From: PCC-6802 sp943367755
GTDB lineage: Bacteria; Cyanobacteriota; Cyanobacteriia; Pseudanabaenales; Pseudanabaenaceae
Assembly (NCBI GenBank): GCA_943367755.1
Contig: CALRKB020000020.1
Span: forward strand, 11,399 to 75,398
DNA length: 64,000 nucleotides
Reading direction: 5' to 3'
Below, one piece after another: positions 27,058 through 34,087 of this stretch (positions are counted from its first letter, which is position 1; each line of letters starts with the position of its first letter). Under the pieces are notes generated by a model. It was given only the letters and a program-made list of their open reading frames with translations. It was not told where the DNA came from and ran no database searches. A program made the position numbers and the translations under genes.

Positions 27058-27145
27058 AGGTTTAAACCTCAACAATCTCTATTTAACTGCGGTAAGAGCC
27101 AAATTTGGCTAGTTGATTGCCACGAAAAACCTTACCGATAATTAT

Positions 27146-27170
27146 GGGGCAATCCCCCTTTGGTTGCCCC
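27146..27170 (-). terminator. Possible hairpin downstream of rpiA
   Basis: GGGGCAA (27146-27152) and TTGCCCC (27164-27170) form a perfect 7-bp stem with an 11-nt loop, about 60 bp after the rpiA stop on the minus strand. It is not followed by a T run, so it may be a weak terminator or an mRNA-stabilising hairpin. Confidence 0.35.
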
Positions 27171-27228
27171 GATTAGTTGAAGGCAGGCACAGAGGAGCTG
27201 CTCCTACATGGTTTTATTTATATTTTAA

Positions 27229-27942
27229 CTAGCTAATCTCGCGGATGATTGGTTTACCATCCTTAAATTCGCCTACCAAAATAATATCGGTAACGCCTAT
27301 AAACAGGCCATTTTCTAGAACACCTGGAATATTATTGAGAGTCTTCTCTAGTCCTGCTGCATCAGGGATATCGCTAAATGTGACATCGAGCACCATATTG
27401 CCCTGATCGGTAATCACTGGCCCATCTTTTTTCACACCCATGCGCAATTCTGGCTTGCCACCAAGTTTCTCTACTGCTCTAGTCACTGGCGAGATCGCCA
27501 TCGGTAGCACTTCCACAGGTACAGCAAACGTAGAGCCAAGTTTCTCAACTAGCTTTGACTCGTCCACCACCACAATAAATAGCTCCGCTAGCGAATCAAT
27601 CACCTTCTCGCGTGTATGCGCTGCGCCACCACCCTTGATCAGGTTTTTGGCGGGGTCAACCTCATCGGCACCATCAATCGCTACATCAATGCGATCCACA
27701 TCATCAAGGGAACGGAGCGCTACACCATACTTTTTAGCCAATACCGAAGCTTGAAATGAAGTGGGAATACCAACAATATCCTTTAGTTCACCCGATGCGA
27801 GTCTAGCTCCTAATTCGGCGATCGCAAATGCCGTAGTCGAACCTGTCCCCAATCCCACAACCATACCTGACTTAACGCGCTTTGCGGCAGCAATACCGAC
27901 TTCTTGCTTGAGCTGCTTAATGGCCTCAGGTGATGTAGTCAT
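27229..27942 (-). CDS. rpiA: Ribose-5-phosphate isomerase A
   Basis: A 237-residue RpiA interconverting ribose-5-phosphate and ribulose-5-phosphate in the Calvin and pentose phosphate cycles; cytosolic. The family motifs are intact: VGLGTGSTTAFAI near residue 30, DGADEVDPAKNLIKGGGAAHTREKV near 90-115, the PVEVLPMA motif, and GNMVLDVTF. Length is normal for the family. It is divergent from the DUF4079 gene upstream (160 bp apart). Confidence 0.96.
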   Translation of the reverse strand: MTTSPEAIKQLKQEVGIAAAKRVKSGMVVGLGTGSTTAFAIAELGARLASGELKDIVGIPTSFQASVLAKKYGVALRSLDDVDRIDVAIDGADEVDPAKNLIKGGGAAHTREKVIDSLAELFIVVVDESKLVEKLGSTFAVPVEVLPMAISPVTRAVEKLGGKPELRMGVKKDGPVITDQGNMVLDVTFSDIPDAAGLEKTLNNIPGVLENGLFIGVTDIILVGEFKDGKPIIREIS

Positions 27943-28102
27943 GGGTAATCCTAGTCTTAAAAATGCACACTTAATCGTAGCGCAGGTTGCGACACTTTTA
28001 GCTATTACCTATTGCCATTAACTAGCAAACCTGAACTAGCGGTTTGTTAATTTATCTTCACAGTTAGAATTGTCTTGTCACAAAATAGAGGATTGAACCA
28101 CT

Positions 28103-28585
28103 ATGGCTAATTTAGCTGAGTTTCTGCAACCAGTCGCTGATGCATTTAACGGTCTGGGCACACCTGAACCTGTCGTGCATTGGGGTCACCCGTTTTTTAT
28201 GGCGATCGTTATCTTTGTGATGGGTAGTTTTGTCGGTTTTGCTGGTTGGAAAGGGCGTATCGCTAACGATCCGGAGATCGCTATTAAGAATAAAGCCGAT
28301 CACCGTAAGATCGCCCCTTTAATGACGGCTTTTCTGGCCGCAGGATATACAGGTGGACTGATATCTCTGGTCATGCAGAAGAAGCCTTTACTAGAAAGCC
28401 CCCACTTTTGGACTGGTTCCATAGTACTAACCTTATTGGTACTTAATGCCGCTATTTCGCTTACAGGTTTTGGTGGCAATAAGGCGGCATTGCGCACTTC
28501 CCACGCCTATCTTGGTAGTGCCATTTTGGTGCTGCTATTTATCCATGCTGCTCTAGGGCTAAAATTGGGCTTGTCAATAGGCTGA
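28103..28585 (+). CDS. DUF4079 membrane protein
   Basis: A 160-residue protein of the cyanobacterial/plant DUF4079 family with four hydrophobic segments (about 28-50, 72-92, 108-128 and 135-158), consistent with a small multi-span membrane protein. The conserved start MANLAEFLQPVADAFNGLGTPEPVVHWGHPFFM and a histidine before the first and in the last span (HPFFMAI, FIHAALGLKLG) are family features. The function is unknown. It is the last chromosomal protein gene before the tRNA-Asp that serves as the transposon's target. Confidence 0.85.
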   Translation: MANLAEFLQPVADAFNGLGTPEPVVHWGHPFFMAIVIFVMGSFVGFAGWKGRIANDPEIAIKNKADHRKIAPLMTAFLAAGYTGGLISLVMQKKPLLESPHFWTGSIVLTLLVLNAAISLTGFGGNKAALRTSHAYLGSAILVLLFIHAALGLKLGLSIG

Positions 28586-28698
28586 GATTGAGGTTAAAGC
28601 CATAGGAAATTTGCGGGATACCAAGAATCTTTGCTGAAGTAATTGACAAAAGTAGGTTTAGTCTGCAAAATGGAGATCGCTTAAAAAACAAGCGATTT

Positions 28699-28772
28699 GG
28701 GACTGTAGTTCAATTGGTTAGAGCACCGCCCTGTCACGGCGGAAGTTGCGGGTTCGAGCCCCGTCAGTCCCG
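28699..28772 (+). tRNA. tRNA-Asp (GUC)
   Basis: A complete cloverleaf of 74 nt. Acceptor stem GGGACTG pairs with CAGTCCC plus discriminator G. The anticodon arm CCGCC-CTGTCAC-GGCGG has anticodon GTC at 28733-28735, and the T-arm holds GGTTCGAGCC. CCA is not encoded. The gene is intact and serves as the attachment target of the adjacent CAST: PAM GGTT at 28716-28719 and protospacer 28720-28736. Confidence 0.97.
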
Positions 28773-28781
28773 TTGATAAAT

Positions 28782-28911
28782 TGTCGAGTAACACTTTATT
28801 TGTCATCGTTAACAAATTAGTGTCACTATTAACAAATTAGTGTCGTGCTAGCTCATTAACTTATGCTTTAACAAATTAGTGTCCATTTATAACCGTTAAC
28901 AAACTAATGTC
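28782..28911. repeat. tRNA-proximal transposon end with four TnsB-binding repeats
   Basis: After the terminal TGTCGAG, four copies of TTAACAAATTAGTGTC or a close variant follow in the same orientation at 28809-28824, 28829-28844, 28868-28883 and 28896-28911 (the last is TTAACAAACTAATGTC). Tightly spaced direct repeats of this kind are the TnsB-binding sites of Tn7-like ends. This end lies on the cas12k/CRISPR side. Confidence 0.88.
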
Positions 28912-28943
28912 GCTGGAACTAATTTCACTTCCAACCATTTCAA

Positions 28944-28997
28944 TGACAGGGCGGTGCTCTCTTTCAACCCACCTACTATTACCAAAGTAGCACTTCT
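28944..28997 (-). ncRNA. Delocalized crRNA targeting tRNA-Asp
   Basis: Read on the minus strand, a diverged repeat (28961-28997) ends GGTGGGTTGAAAG, matching the last 13 bases of the array repeat at 12 positions. It keeps a small CTACT/AGTAG hairpin. Immediately after it, 28944-28960 reads AGAGCACCGCCCTGTCA, 17 nt identical to tRNA-Asp 28720-28736, where the target is preceded by GGTT (fits the V-K GTN PAM). Identity stops after 17 nt, as known for the short guides of homing crRNAs. It is separate from the array, between it and the transposon end. Its role is to direct transposition into the tRNA attachment site. Confidence 0.92.
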
Positions 28998-29050
28998 CCT
29001 TAGAGGTTCAACCATTTAGTGTTTGGAAAAAATATACACCTTCTCAGGAT

Positions 29051-29667
29051 CTTTTAACCCTCCTATGTCTGGGAGGGCGATTGTGACCCAGCTTGCGCGA
29101 GTGCTAAACCCTAAAGATCCGTTCCTTTCAACCCGCCCATGTCTGGGAGGGCGATTGCGACTCGCCCAGCAAAGTACAACCACGGAATATTCCAACCGCT
29201 TTCAACCCGCCCATGTCTGGGAGGGCGATTGCGACGCACTCGATGCCGCGATCGCATATTCTGGATCAACTTTCAACCCGCCCATGTCTGGGAGGGCGAT
29301 TGCGACTTGATTGGTTCCCATCTGAACCCGGCCAAATGCCCTTTCAACCCGCCCATGTCTGGGAGGGCGATTGCGACCCGCAAACGCAGCAGGTCGGTGA
29401 AGGTAATGTTAACTTTCAACCCGCCCATGTCTGGGAGGGCGATTGCGACCCGCCCACCTGTCCGCCTTTCCGTCGCTAGACTCATCTTTCAACCCGCCCA
29501 TGTCTGGGAGGGCGATTGCGACCCCTGTAAAACGATACAGAGTATTAGCAGCTAGTGCCTTTCAACCCGCCCATGTCTGGGAGGGCGATTGCGACCAGTA
29601 TCGCAAGTGGGCAAATAAGGCAGGATAATACTTTCAACCCGCCCATGTCTGGGAGGGCGATTGCGAC
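29051..29667 (-). CRISPR. Type V-K CRISPR array, 9 repeats and 8 spacers
   Basis: 37-bp repeats, read on the minus strand, begin GTCGCAATCGCCC and end GGGCGGGTTGAAAG, the V-K tail. Repeats lie at 29631-29667, 29559-29595, 29486-29522, 29413-29449, 29341-29377, 29270-29306, 29199-29235, 29125-29161 and 29051-29087. Spacers are 35, 36, 36, 35, 34, 34, 37 and 37 bp in that order. The eight inner repeats are identical. The last (29051) has several substitutions, which marks the trailer end and confirms minus-strand transcription from the cas12k/tracrRNA side. No cas1, cas2 or cas6 is present, as usual for V-K. Confidence 0.97.
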
Positions 29668-29671
29668 CTGG

Positions 29672-29712
29672 ACACCTCTGCAATAGCATCTAGATGTATG
29701 TTTCAGAGGTGG
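29672..29712. repeat. Inverted repeat in the CRISPR leader
   Basis: CACCTCTG (29673-29680) and CAGAGGTG (29704-29711) form an 8-bp stem around a loop that itself contains the perfect palindrome CATCTAGATG (29687-29696). It lies directly before the first array repeat on the transcribed strand. It could be a protein-binding site or an RNA-processing signal; no role can be assigned. Confidence 0.45.
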
Positions 29713-29865
29713 TTCGCGCGAATCTAGTGAAATGCCCTGCCAGAGCATAATTTCTTGTTAGAGTTCAAGCAAGGAGTTACTGATGAAATCCTTGTGGAGT
29801 ATGGAATCTACGATCTGCGCGAACCAGCAAGGAATTTTAACTTTCCTTGAGGTTGCCAAATCAAG

Positions 29866-30096
29866 AAGGAGAGAGGGTTCCCCCTTGATCGGGGGTGATT
29901 CAGTAGCCACCACAGCGGTCTACCCGCGCCCTTATTGCTGGGAGCGCACCTTATTCCTGTCTTTTGAAGACAGCAGCATCAGGGTTGGCAGCTACTAGGG
30001 TCAGAAAGCAAGACTGTCTTACAACAGCCAAACTAACCCATATTTATCACAACACAGAGGCTTCATAGAAGCATGAGTTGCGGCGCGATTAACTAT
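29866..30096 (-). ncRNA. tracrRNA of the V-K system
   Basis: The minus strand downstream of cas12k carries, in order, the conserved V-K tracrRNA blocks I recall from the Scytonema (Sh) CAST: GCGCCGCAACTCATGCT near the 5' end, AAGCCTCTG, GGGTTAGTTTGGCTGT, GACAGTCTTGCTTTCTGACC, TAGTAGCTGC, CCTGATGCTGCTGTC, GGTGCGCTCCCAGCAATAAG, GTGGCTACTGAATCACCCC, and CGATCAAGGGGGAACCCTC. The final AACCC (29875-29879) is the anti-repeat that can pair with GGGTT of the crRNA. Ends are approximate; the 3' part may extend further. It guides Cas12k together with crRNA. Confidence 0.88.
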
Positions 30097-30133
30097 TCAG
30101 TTGTCAAGGTTCTGATTGGTATTTGGCTGGAAC

Positions 30134-32041
30134 TTAACGCCGAGCCTGATAGGCTGCGATCGCTAATTCCCGGGCTTTTTCCTGTGGGCTACCCCGTGCA
30201 GGTTGCTGCCCCTCTTCAGTCACTAGACCAATTTTTATGGCTTGACTTTGGATGCTCTGGATGAGGCGACCATAGCTCCATTGATGCATGTTGTCTCGAT
30301 ATTGCTTGGCGTAATTCTTTTGAATCTCGATACAGCCAGGAATCTTTTCCTCCGCTCTGGTTTGGATTTCAGATTGAACTATTTCCCGTACATCACCTAA
30401 CTTTGGCAAGACTATACGGCTGGCTTTGTATTCTTGAGCGATCGCCAGCACTGCCTTAGCTATTAATCGATCGACGTGTTGCCCTAGCTCAGCTTGATTA
30501 GATTGGTTAGGAGTAAAGTGCTTTTGGGCTTTATGACGTTGGTGAGAGGTTTTCCTTTGTTGATATCTTTGGCGATGGAGTAAGTCATAATCATCACCCA
30601 ACAACTGCCGAATACTGCGATAGGCTATGGCTTTGCCAGTATTGATATCTACAATTGCAACGGTTGCAGGTTGCTCTAAACCAAGACTTACCCCCACAGA
30701 AATATGGGGTTGTCCTACGTACATTGGTTGACTTGGACGAGGAAATGGATTGCTGATTCGGGCTAGTGTGGATTTCTTTCGTTTGATAAATGATTCCTGA
30801 TTCTTATTTAGACTACCTTTCGCCTCGGTTTGGGTAATTGTTTTAGCAATGTCAACAGCCTTTTCTTGACGAACTCGATCTGTGCCTTCAGCAGTCCATA
30901 GACGAGTATCAACTGTGCAGAACAAGGTTAAGTGATGGATAGACCAAGGATTACCCTTGCCTTCGTTTTCTTGCCATGCAAGACGACCAGAACGGAGGGT
31001 AAATAATGCGCTAGAGTACTGGTCTTTACTGTCTCGTTTGATCTGCTGATCTTCTAGGAAACGTCTAAACCAGTGGATTTGCCGTTTGTCACAGTACACT
31101 TCAAAAGAACATTCACCTAAACCATTGAAGTGTACGCATAGTCTTCCTTTCTGGTTAAGCGACCAAGACATATCTTCATTGGTTTCAAAGGTAATTGGGA
31201 AAGGTATGGAACTTGACCTTTTGAGAAGAGTGGATTGCCAAGAACTTGCTTCTTCTTCACTTTCAGGATTGGTAGTTGCAGCTATTTCTAGTACTTCAGC
31301 CCAGCTTTGACCCGTTAAATCTCGACCTTTAGGCATCCTGGCAGCAAGCTGTTCAGTCAGACGTTTGATTTGCTGTTTTAGTACGTTACGACGCTTTTTA
31401 AATTTTTCTGGGTTTTCTTCTTTGTGATTTACTTTGCAGCCATTTTTGAGTAGATAAGTGATCGCGCATTTACTGAGAGGATCTTCAACTTCTCTGTACT
31501 GCTCGAACAGAATGCTAGATATGCTGCGATTGCCTTCAGAGGTCTTTTGTTGTTTCGTTTTCTTGTTCTTTCTACCTTTCTGCGGGGCATTGGATTGGTC
31601 GGATGCAGCGGTAATTTGAGCCAGAATCTCAGTTGCTTTAGTACGAATAGTTTCTAAATCGCGATCGCAAACTTCTGCTAATTCAGGGTCACTTTTTAGC
31701 ATTTCAAGCCAGCGAGCTTTACCTTCTAGTTTGCGCTGTAACCTTAGCTGGAGCGCTAGCCAAGATTTATAGATGTAGTCAACTACACGGATGGCTGATT
31801 CATAGAACCGTGCAGGCTGACCAATGAATCGGGGGTCAGCCTTGATGACTTTGCAAAGCTCTCGTACAACTTGGGTAGATAGTCTGCCAGATTGCCGCCA
31901 TGCTTCAAATTCTGAGTGTTGCCCGACTTGCTCAAGCAATTCGTTGACCAAGGGCGTGTTGCGTTCTGCCATCAGTTGCCAGAGCTGTTGACGGGTGGAT
32001 TCGTTGGCTATGAGGCGACATTGAATAGTTATCTGGCTCAT
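30134..32041 (-). CDS. cas12k: Cas12k (C2c5), catalytically dead CRISPR effector
   Basis: A 635-residue Cas12k, the usual size for this small effector, which binds crRNA-tracrRNA and target DNA but does not cut it, recruiting TniQ, TnsC and TnsB instead. The start MSQITIQCRLIANESTRQQLWQLMAERNTPL is family-typical. The RuvC-I strand reads SVGVSLGLEQPATVAIVD, lacking the catalytic aspartate (GLDxG in active relatives), consistent with a dead nuclease. RuvC-like elements follow (SRIVLPKLGDVRE) and the tail has REKARELAIAAYQARR. It is divergent from cvkR with a 71-bp shared promoter region if cvkR starts at 32113. The tracrRNA and array follow on the same strand. Confidence 0.96.
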   Translation of the reverse strand: MSQITIQCRLIANESTRQQLWQLMAERNTPLVNELLEQVGQHSEFEAWRQSGRLSTQVVRELCKVIKADPRFIGQPARFYESAIRVVDYIYKSWLALQLRLQRKLEGKARWLEMLKSDPELAEVCDRDLETIRTKATEILAQITAASDQSNAPQKGRKNKKTKQQKTSEGNRSISSILFEQYREVEDPLSKCAITYLLKNGCKVNHKEENPEKFKKRRNVLKQQIKRLTEQLAARMPKGRDLTGQSWAEVLEIAATTNPESEEEASSWQSTLLKRSSSIPFPITFETNEDMSWSLNQKGRLCVHFNGLGECSFEVYCDKRQIHWFRRFLEDQQIKRDSKDQYSSALFTLRSGRLAWQENEGKGNPWSIHHLTLFCTVDTRLWTAEGTDRVRQEKAVDIAKTITQTEAKGSLNKNQESFIKRKKSTLARISNPFPRPSQPMYVGQPHISVGVSLGLEQPATVAIVDINTGKAIAYRSIRQLLGDDYDLLHRQRYQQRKTSHQRHKAQKHFTPNQSNQAELGQHVDRLIAKAVLAIAQEYKASRIVLPKLGDVREIVQSEIQTRAEEKIPGCIEIQKNYAKQYRDNMHQWSYGRLIQSIQSQAIKIGLVTEEGQQPARGSPQEKARELAIAAYQARR

Positions 32042-32112
32042 TCATTTATAATAACACAATGTCTTTAAAATTGCGCGTGTTTACAATAGTGTTTTTGTGT
32101 ACGATACAACGT
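32042..32112. promoter_or_regulatory. Divergent cas12k/cvkR control region
   Basis: A short AT-rich interval between divergent genes. It contains the inverted repeat ATAC-AAC-GTAT (32104-32114) just before and overlapping the cvkR start, and a TTATTATAA stretch close to the cas12k start. CvkR-type MerR repressors are reported to bind in this position and to control cas12k, so this is the likely operator region. The exact boxes are uncertain. Confidence 0.5.
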
Positions 32113-32589
32113 ATGCAAGAAAGGTTTTTTACAAGTACAGATGCTGCCAAAATTACTGGCTGTACGCCCCGCCAGTTACAGTATTGGCGGCAAAAGGGTG
32201 TGGTTGTACCAACTGTCAACACAACTGGCACAGGTAGAAACGTTTACTACTCTGTGCCAGATCTACTGGAATTGACATCAATGCAGTACTTATTGGCTAC
32301 AGGGTTAAATTTTGATGTCTGCCAAGCAACACTTGATATATTGAAAAAACTTGAGCCTCGCTTTTTTAGAGATCCATCGTCTTACAAGCCCATGAAACGA
32401 TTTATGTTGTTGCAGCGATCGCCTCTGCATAGGGTGGAGTTAACTGACTTTAATGAAGATAAGGCAATTGAAGCAATTAGAAGCGGTCGAGCTGTAATGC
32501 CGTTCTGGATTGAGTTAGTTAAAGAGGATTTGGAATATCGGGTCAGAAATTTTGGTGGTGTTACAGACTTGTTGAAAGATGTAAAGTAG
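32113..32589 (+). CDS. cvkR: CvkR-like MerR-type repressor of the CAST
   Basis: A 158-residue protein with an N-terminal MerR-type helix-turn-helix (TSTDAAKITGCTPRQLQYWRQKGVVVPTVNTTGTGRNVYYS) and a helical C-terminal part lacking metal-binding cysteines. I start at ATG 32113 (MQERFFTSTDAA). An in-frame ATG at 32059 would add 18 residues of hydrophobic, non-homologous sequence through the promoter. Divergent location next to cas12k is the hallmark of CvkR, which represses cas12k and tracrRNA transcription in cyanobacterial V-K systems. Name by synteny and family, not tested. Confidence 0.85.
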   Translation: MQERFFTSTDAAKITGCTPRQLQYWRQKGVVVPTVNTTGTGRNVYYSVPDLLELTSMQYLLATGLNFDVCQATLDILKKLEPRFFRDPSSYKPMKRFMLLQRSPLHRVELTDFNEDKAIEAIRSGRAVMPFWIELVKEDLEYRVRNFGGVTDLLKDVK

Positions 32590-32829
32590 GGAATTAAGAA
32601 ATCAGAGCAAATCTATGTAACAGAGCTAGGTGCAAAATTATCGATCAACAACATCAACAACATTGAAACGCCACTGAAATTTTCAAAAACAGCCAACTTT
32701 GTTTGATGATAGTGAGTACTAAATGAAGTGGAAGAAACTGGGAACTTAATAATGCCCTTATTTGAGCAATCTGTAAGTTAAAAATTTTCAGAACTCATGT
32801 CTGAGTATGTTGAAATGTTAGCGAGCAGG
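32590..32829. other. Non-coding spacer between cvkR and IS200
   Basis: AT-rich stretch with no ORF, RNA gene or strong hairpin that I recognise. It probably marks the boundary between the CRISPR/regulatory module and the cargo. Confidence 0.5.
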
Positions 32830-33420
32830 AATTACTCAACCACTCTGCACTGCAAGTGCAGAGGTTGGGCAGGACTGAAAGTCCAAGTTAACTCACTCTA
32901 GCAAAAAGTTATCTCGTTCTTGATTCGATGGATTTCGGTGATGTTCTAAGTATTCTGCCACCAACTCCTCGGTCAAGTTCCCAGTACTCCAAGCCCCATA
33001 CCCAATTGCCCAAAAATGCTTGCCCCAGTAGCGCTTCTGCAACTCGGGAAACTCCTGCTGCAAAAGACGGGATGTTCTGCCTTTGAGACGCTTAACAATA
33101 TCACTGATCGACTTCGATGGTGGATACTCAATGTGCATATGTACATGATCCTTGCTCACTGCCCCTTTGAGTATCTTGATGTCCTCGGCATCACAGATCT
33201 GCACGATCAACTCCCGGCATCGTTTTTGTATTTCTCCTTGAAGAATGTGATAACGATACTTCGTAACCCAGACGATATGAACAGTTAACCGTGTGATTGT
33301 GTGACTGCCTTTACGTTGCTCTACCATGAGGTTTTATATCAACGCTAGCACCTCTTTGTCTTCTGACGATATCCTTAGAAATGTGTAGCAGCTAAAGCCT
33401 CCCACTAAAGTGGGTAGTTT
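32830..33420 (-). mobile_element. IS200-type insertion sequence inside the CAST
   Basis: One tnpA gene with flanking hairpins typical of IS200/IS605 ends. Downstream of the gene, CTCTGCACT and AGTGCAGAG around GCA (about 32843-32863), extended by outer CAACC/GGTTG. Upstream, CCCACT and AGTGGG (33401-33414). There is no target duplication, as expected. It lies between cvkR and brxE and does not interrupt a recognisable gene. Outer limits are approximate. Confidence 0.75.
32893..33327 (-). CDS. tnpA: IS200-type Y1 transposase TnpA
   Basis: A 144-residue HUH single-strand transposase. The metal-binding HUH pair is His63-Met-His65 in DHVHMHIEYPP, and the catalytic tyrosine is Tyr126 in VAEYLEHH. 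KHFWAIGYGAWSTGNLTEE is a family signature. It looks full length and intact. It acts on single-stranded DNA as a dimer, excising and inserting the element at hairpin ends. No tnpB is present with it. Confidence 0.93.
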   Translation of the reverse strand: MVEQRKGSHTITRLTVHIVWVTKYRYHILQGEIQKRCRELIVQICDAEDIKILKGAVSKDHVHMHIEYPPSKSISDIVKRLKGRTSRLLQQEFPELQKRYWGKHFWAIGYGAWSTGNLTEELVAEYLEHHRNPSNQERDNFLLE

Positions 33421-33536
33421 TGGACTAGCGTGCTGGGACAATAAATCGTAATGAGGTGAAAGCCAGAGAAAACTCGCTCGACCTGAATGATGCTTAATGA
33501 TTCACGAAAATGGCTGAACCCTTAAAGGTAAATAGA

Positions 33537-34082
33537 ATGGATTTTCTTGCATTAGATCTAATCTTGAACTGGCAAATGGCGATCGCATGGGCGGGAGAGG
33601 CAAAGTGCCAGCCATCACGTTTAGGATGGTGGAATACTGACTTGATCGATGAGGAAGGCGGAGGAGATCTACTAGCACGTCTCTTGCCTCGGACAAAAGC
33701 TTACGCTGGATGGGAAGCAGTTCGTGATGGAGCGATCGCAGTTGATCGACGCACTCGGCAAAGGATGGCAGCCCCTGATGCAATTCGCACATTGTTTTTT
33801 CTGGGATTTGATATTGACGAGCAGTTAAGTGATCGCCTAGCGGAAAGGAAACGACTTAACGAAAAGCTGACCTTACCAATTGAATGGACAAATGGATTCG
33901 ATCGCGAAGTGTTAGCAAAAAAAATTTGCGATTGCTGTGGTGATAGTAAATATCGAACTACAGTCGGGGGAAGAGAAGTAAGCAATAGTGGTACAACGGT
34001 AAATAATTTTTTGGCTTTGGTAGCAGCACTTGCACCTTGGGATAAAGAATACTCCATGCCGTTTTATCGTGTTAAGGATTAG
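33537..34082 (+). CDS. brxE: BREX type 6 protein BrxE
   Basis: A 181-residue protein at the head of the BREX operon. BrxE is the marker that separates type 6 BREX from the other types; its function is unknown. The start is chosen at ATG 33537 (MDFLALDLILNWQMAIAWAGE) because AAAGG ends 8 bp upstream. ATG 33510 would add nine residues. Notable stretch: SRLGWWNTDLIDEEGGGDLLARLLPRT near the N-terminus. It ends 5 bp before brxA. I identify it mainly by its position and size in a complete type 6 gene order; recognition by sequence alone is weaker. Confidence 0.8.
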   Translation: MDFLALDLILNWQMAIAWAGEAKCQPSRLGWWNTDLIDEEGGGDLLARLLPRTKAYAGWEAVRDGAIAVDRRTRQRMAAPDAIRTLFFLGFDIDEQLSDRLAERKRLNEKLTLPIEWTNGFDREVLAKKICDCCGDSKYRTTVGGREVSNSGTTVNNFLALVAALAPWDKEYSMPFYRVKD

Positions 34083-34087
34083 ATTTT

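Noticed and set aside
28809..28911. TTAACAAATTAGTGTC direct repeats as a second CRISPR array
   Set aside because: Unequal short spacing, 16-bp units, and matching copies at the other transposon end show they are TnsB-binding repeats.
29023..29628. Several overlapping reading frames across the CRISPR array with repeated 'PAHVWEGDCD' or 'MSGRAIAT' units
   Set aside because: They are translations of the 37-bp CRISPR repeats, whose period keeps frames open. Spacing, repeat identity and the adjacent Cas12k and tracrRNA explain the region.
30134..32041. Cas12k as an interference nuclease
   Set aside because: The RuvC-I catalytic aspartate is missing and the surrounding genes are those of a transposon.
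32059..32112. Upstream ATG start for the MerR-type regulator
   Set aside because: It would place coding sequence through the divergent promoter with a hydrophobic, unrelated N-terminus. ATG 32113 begins the helix-turn-helix properly.
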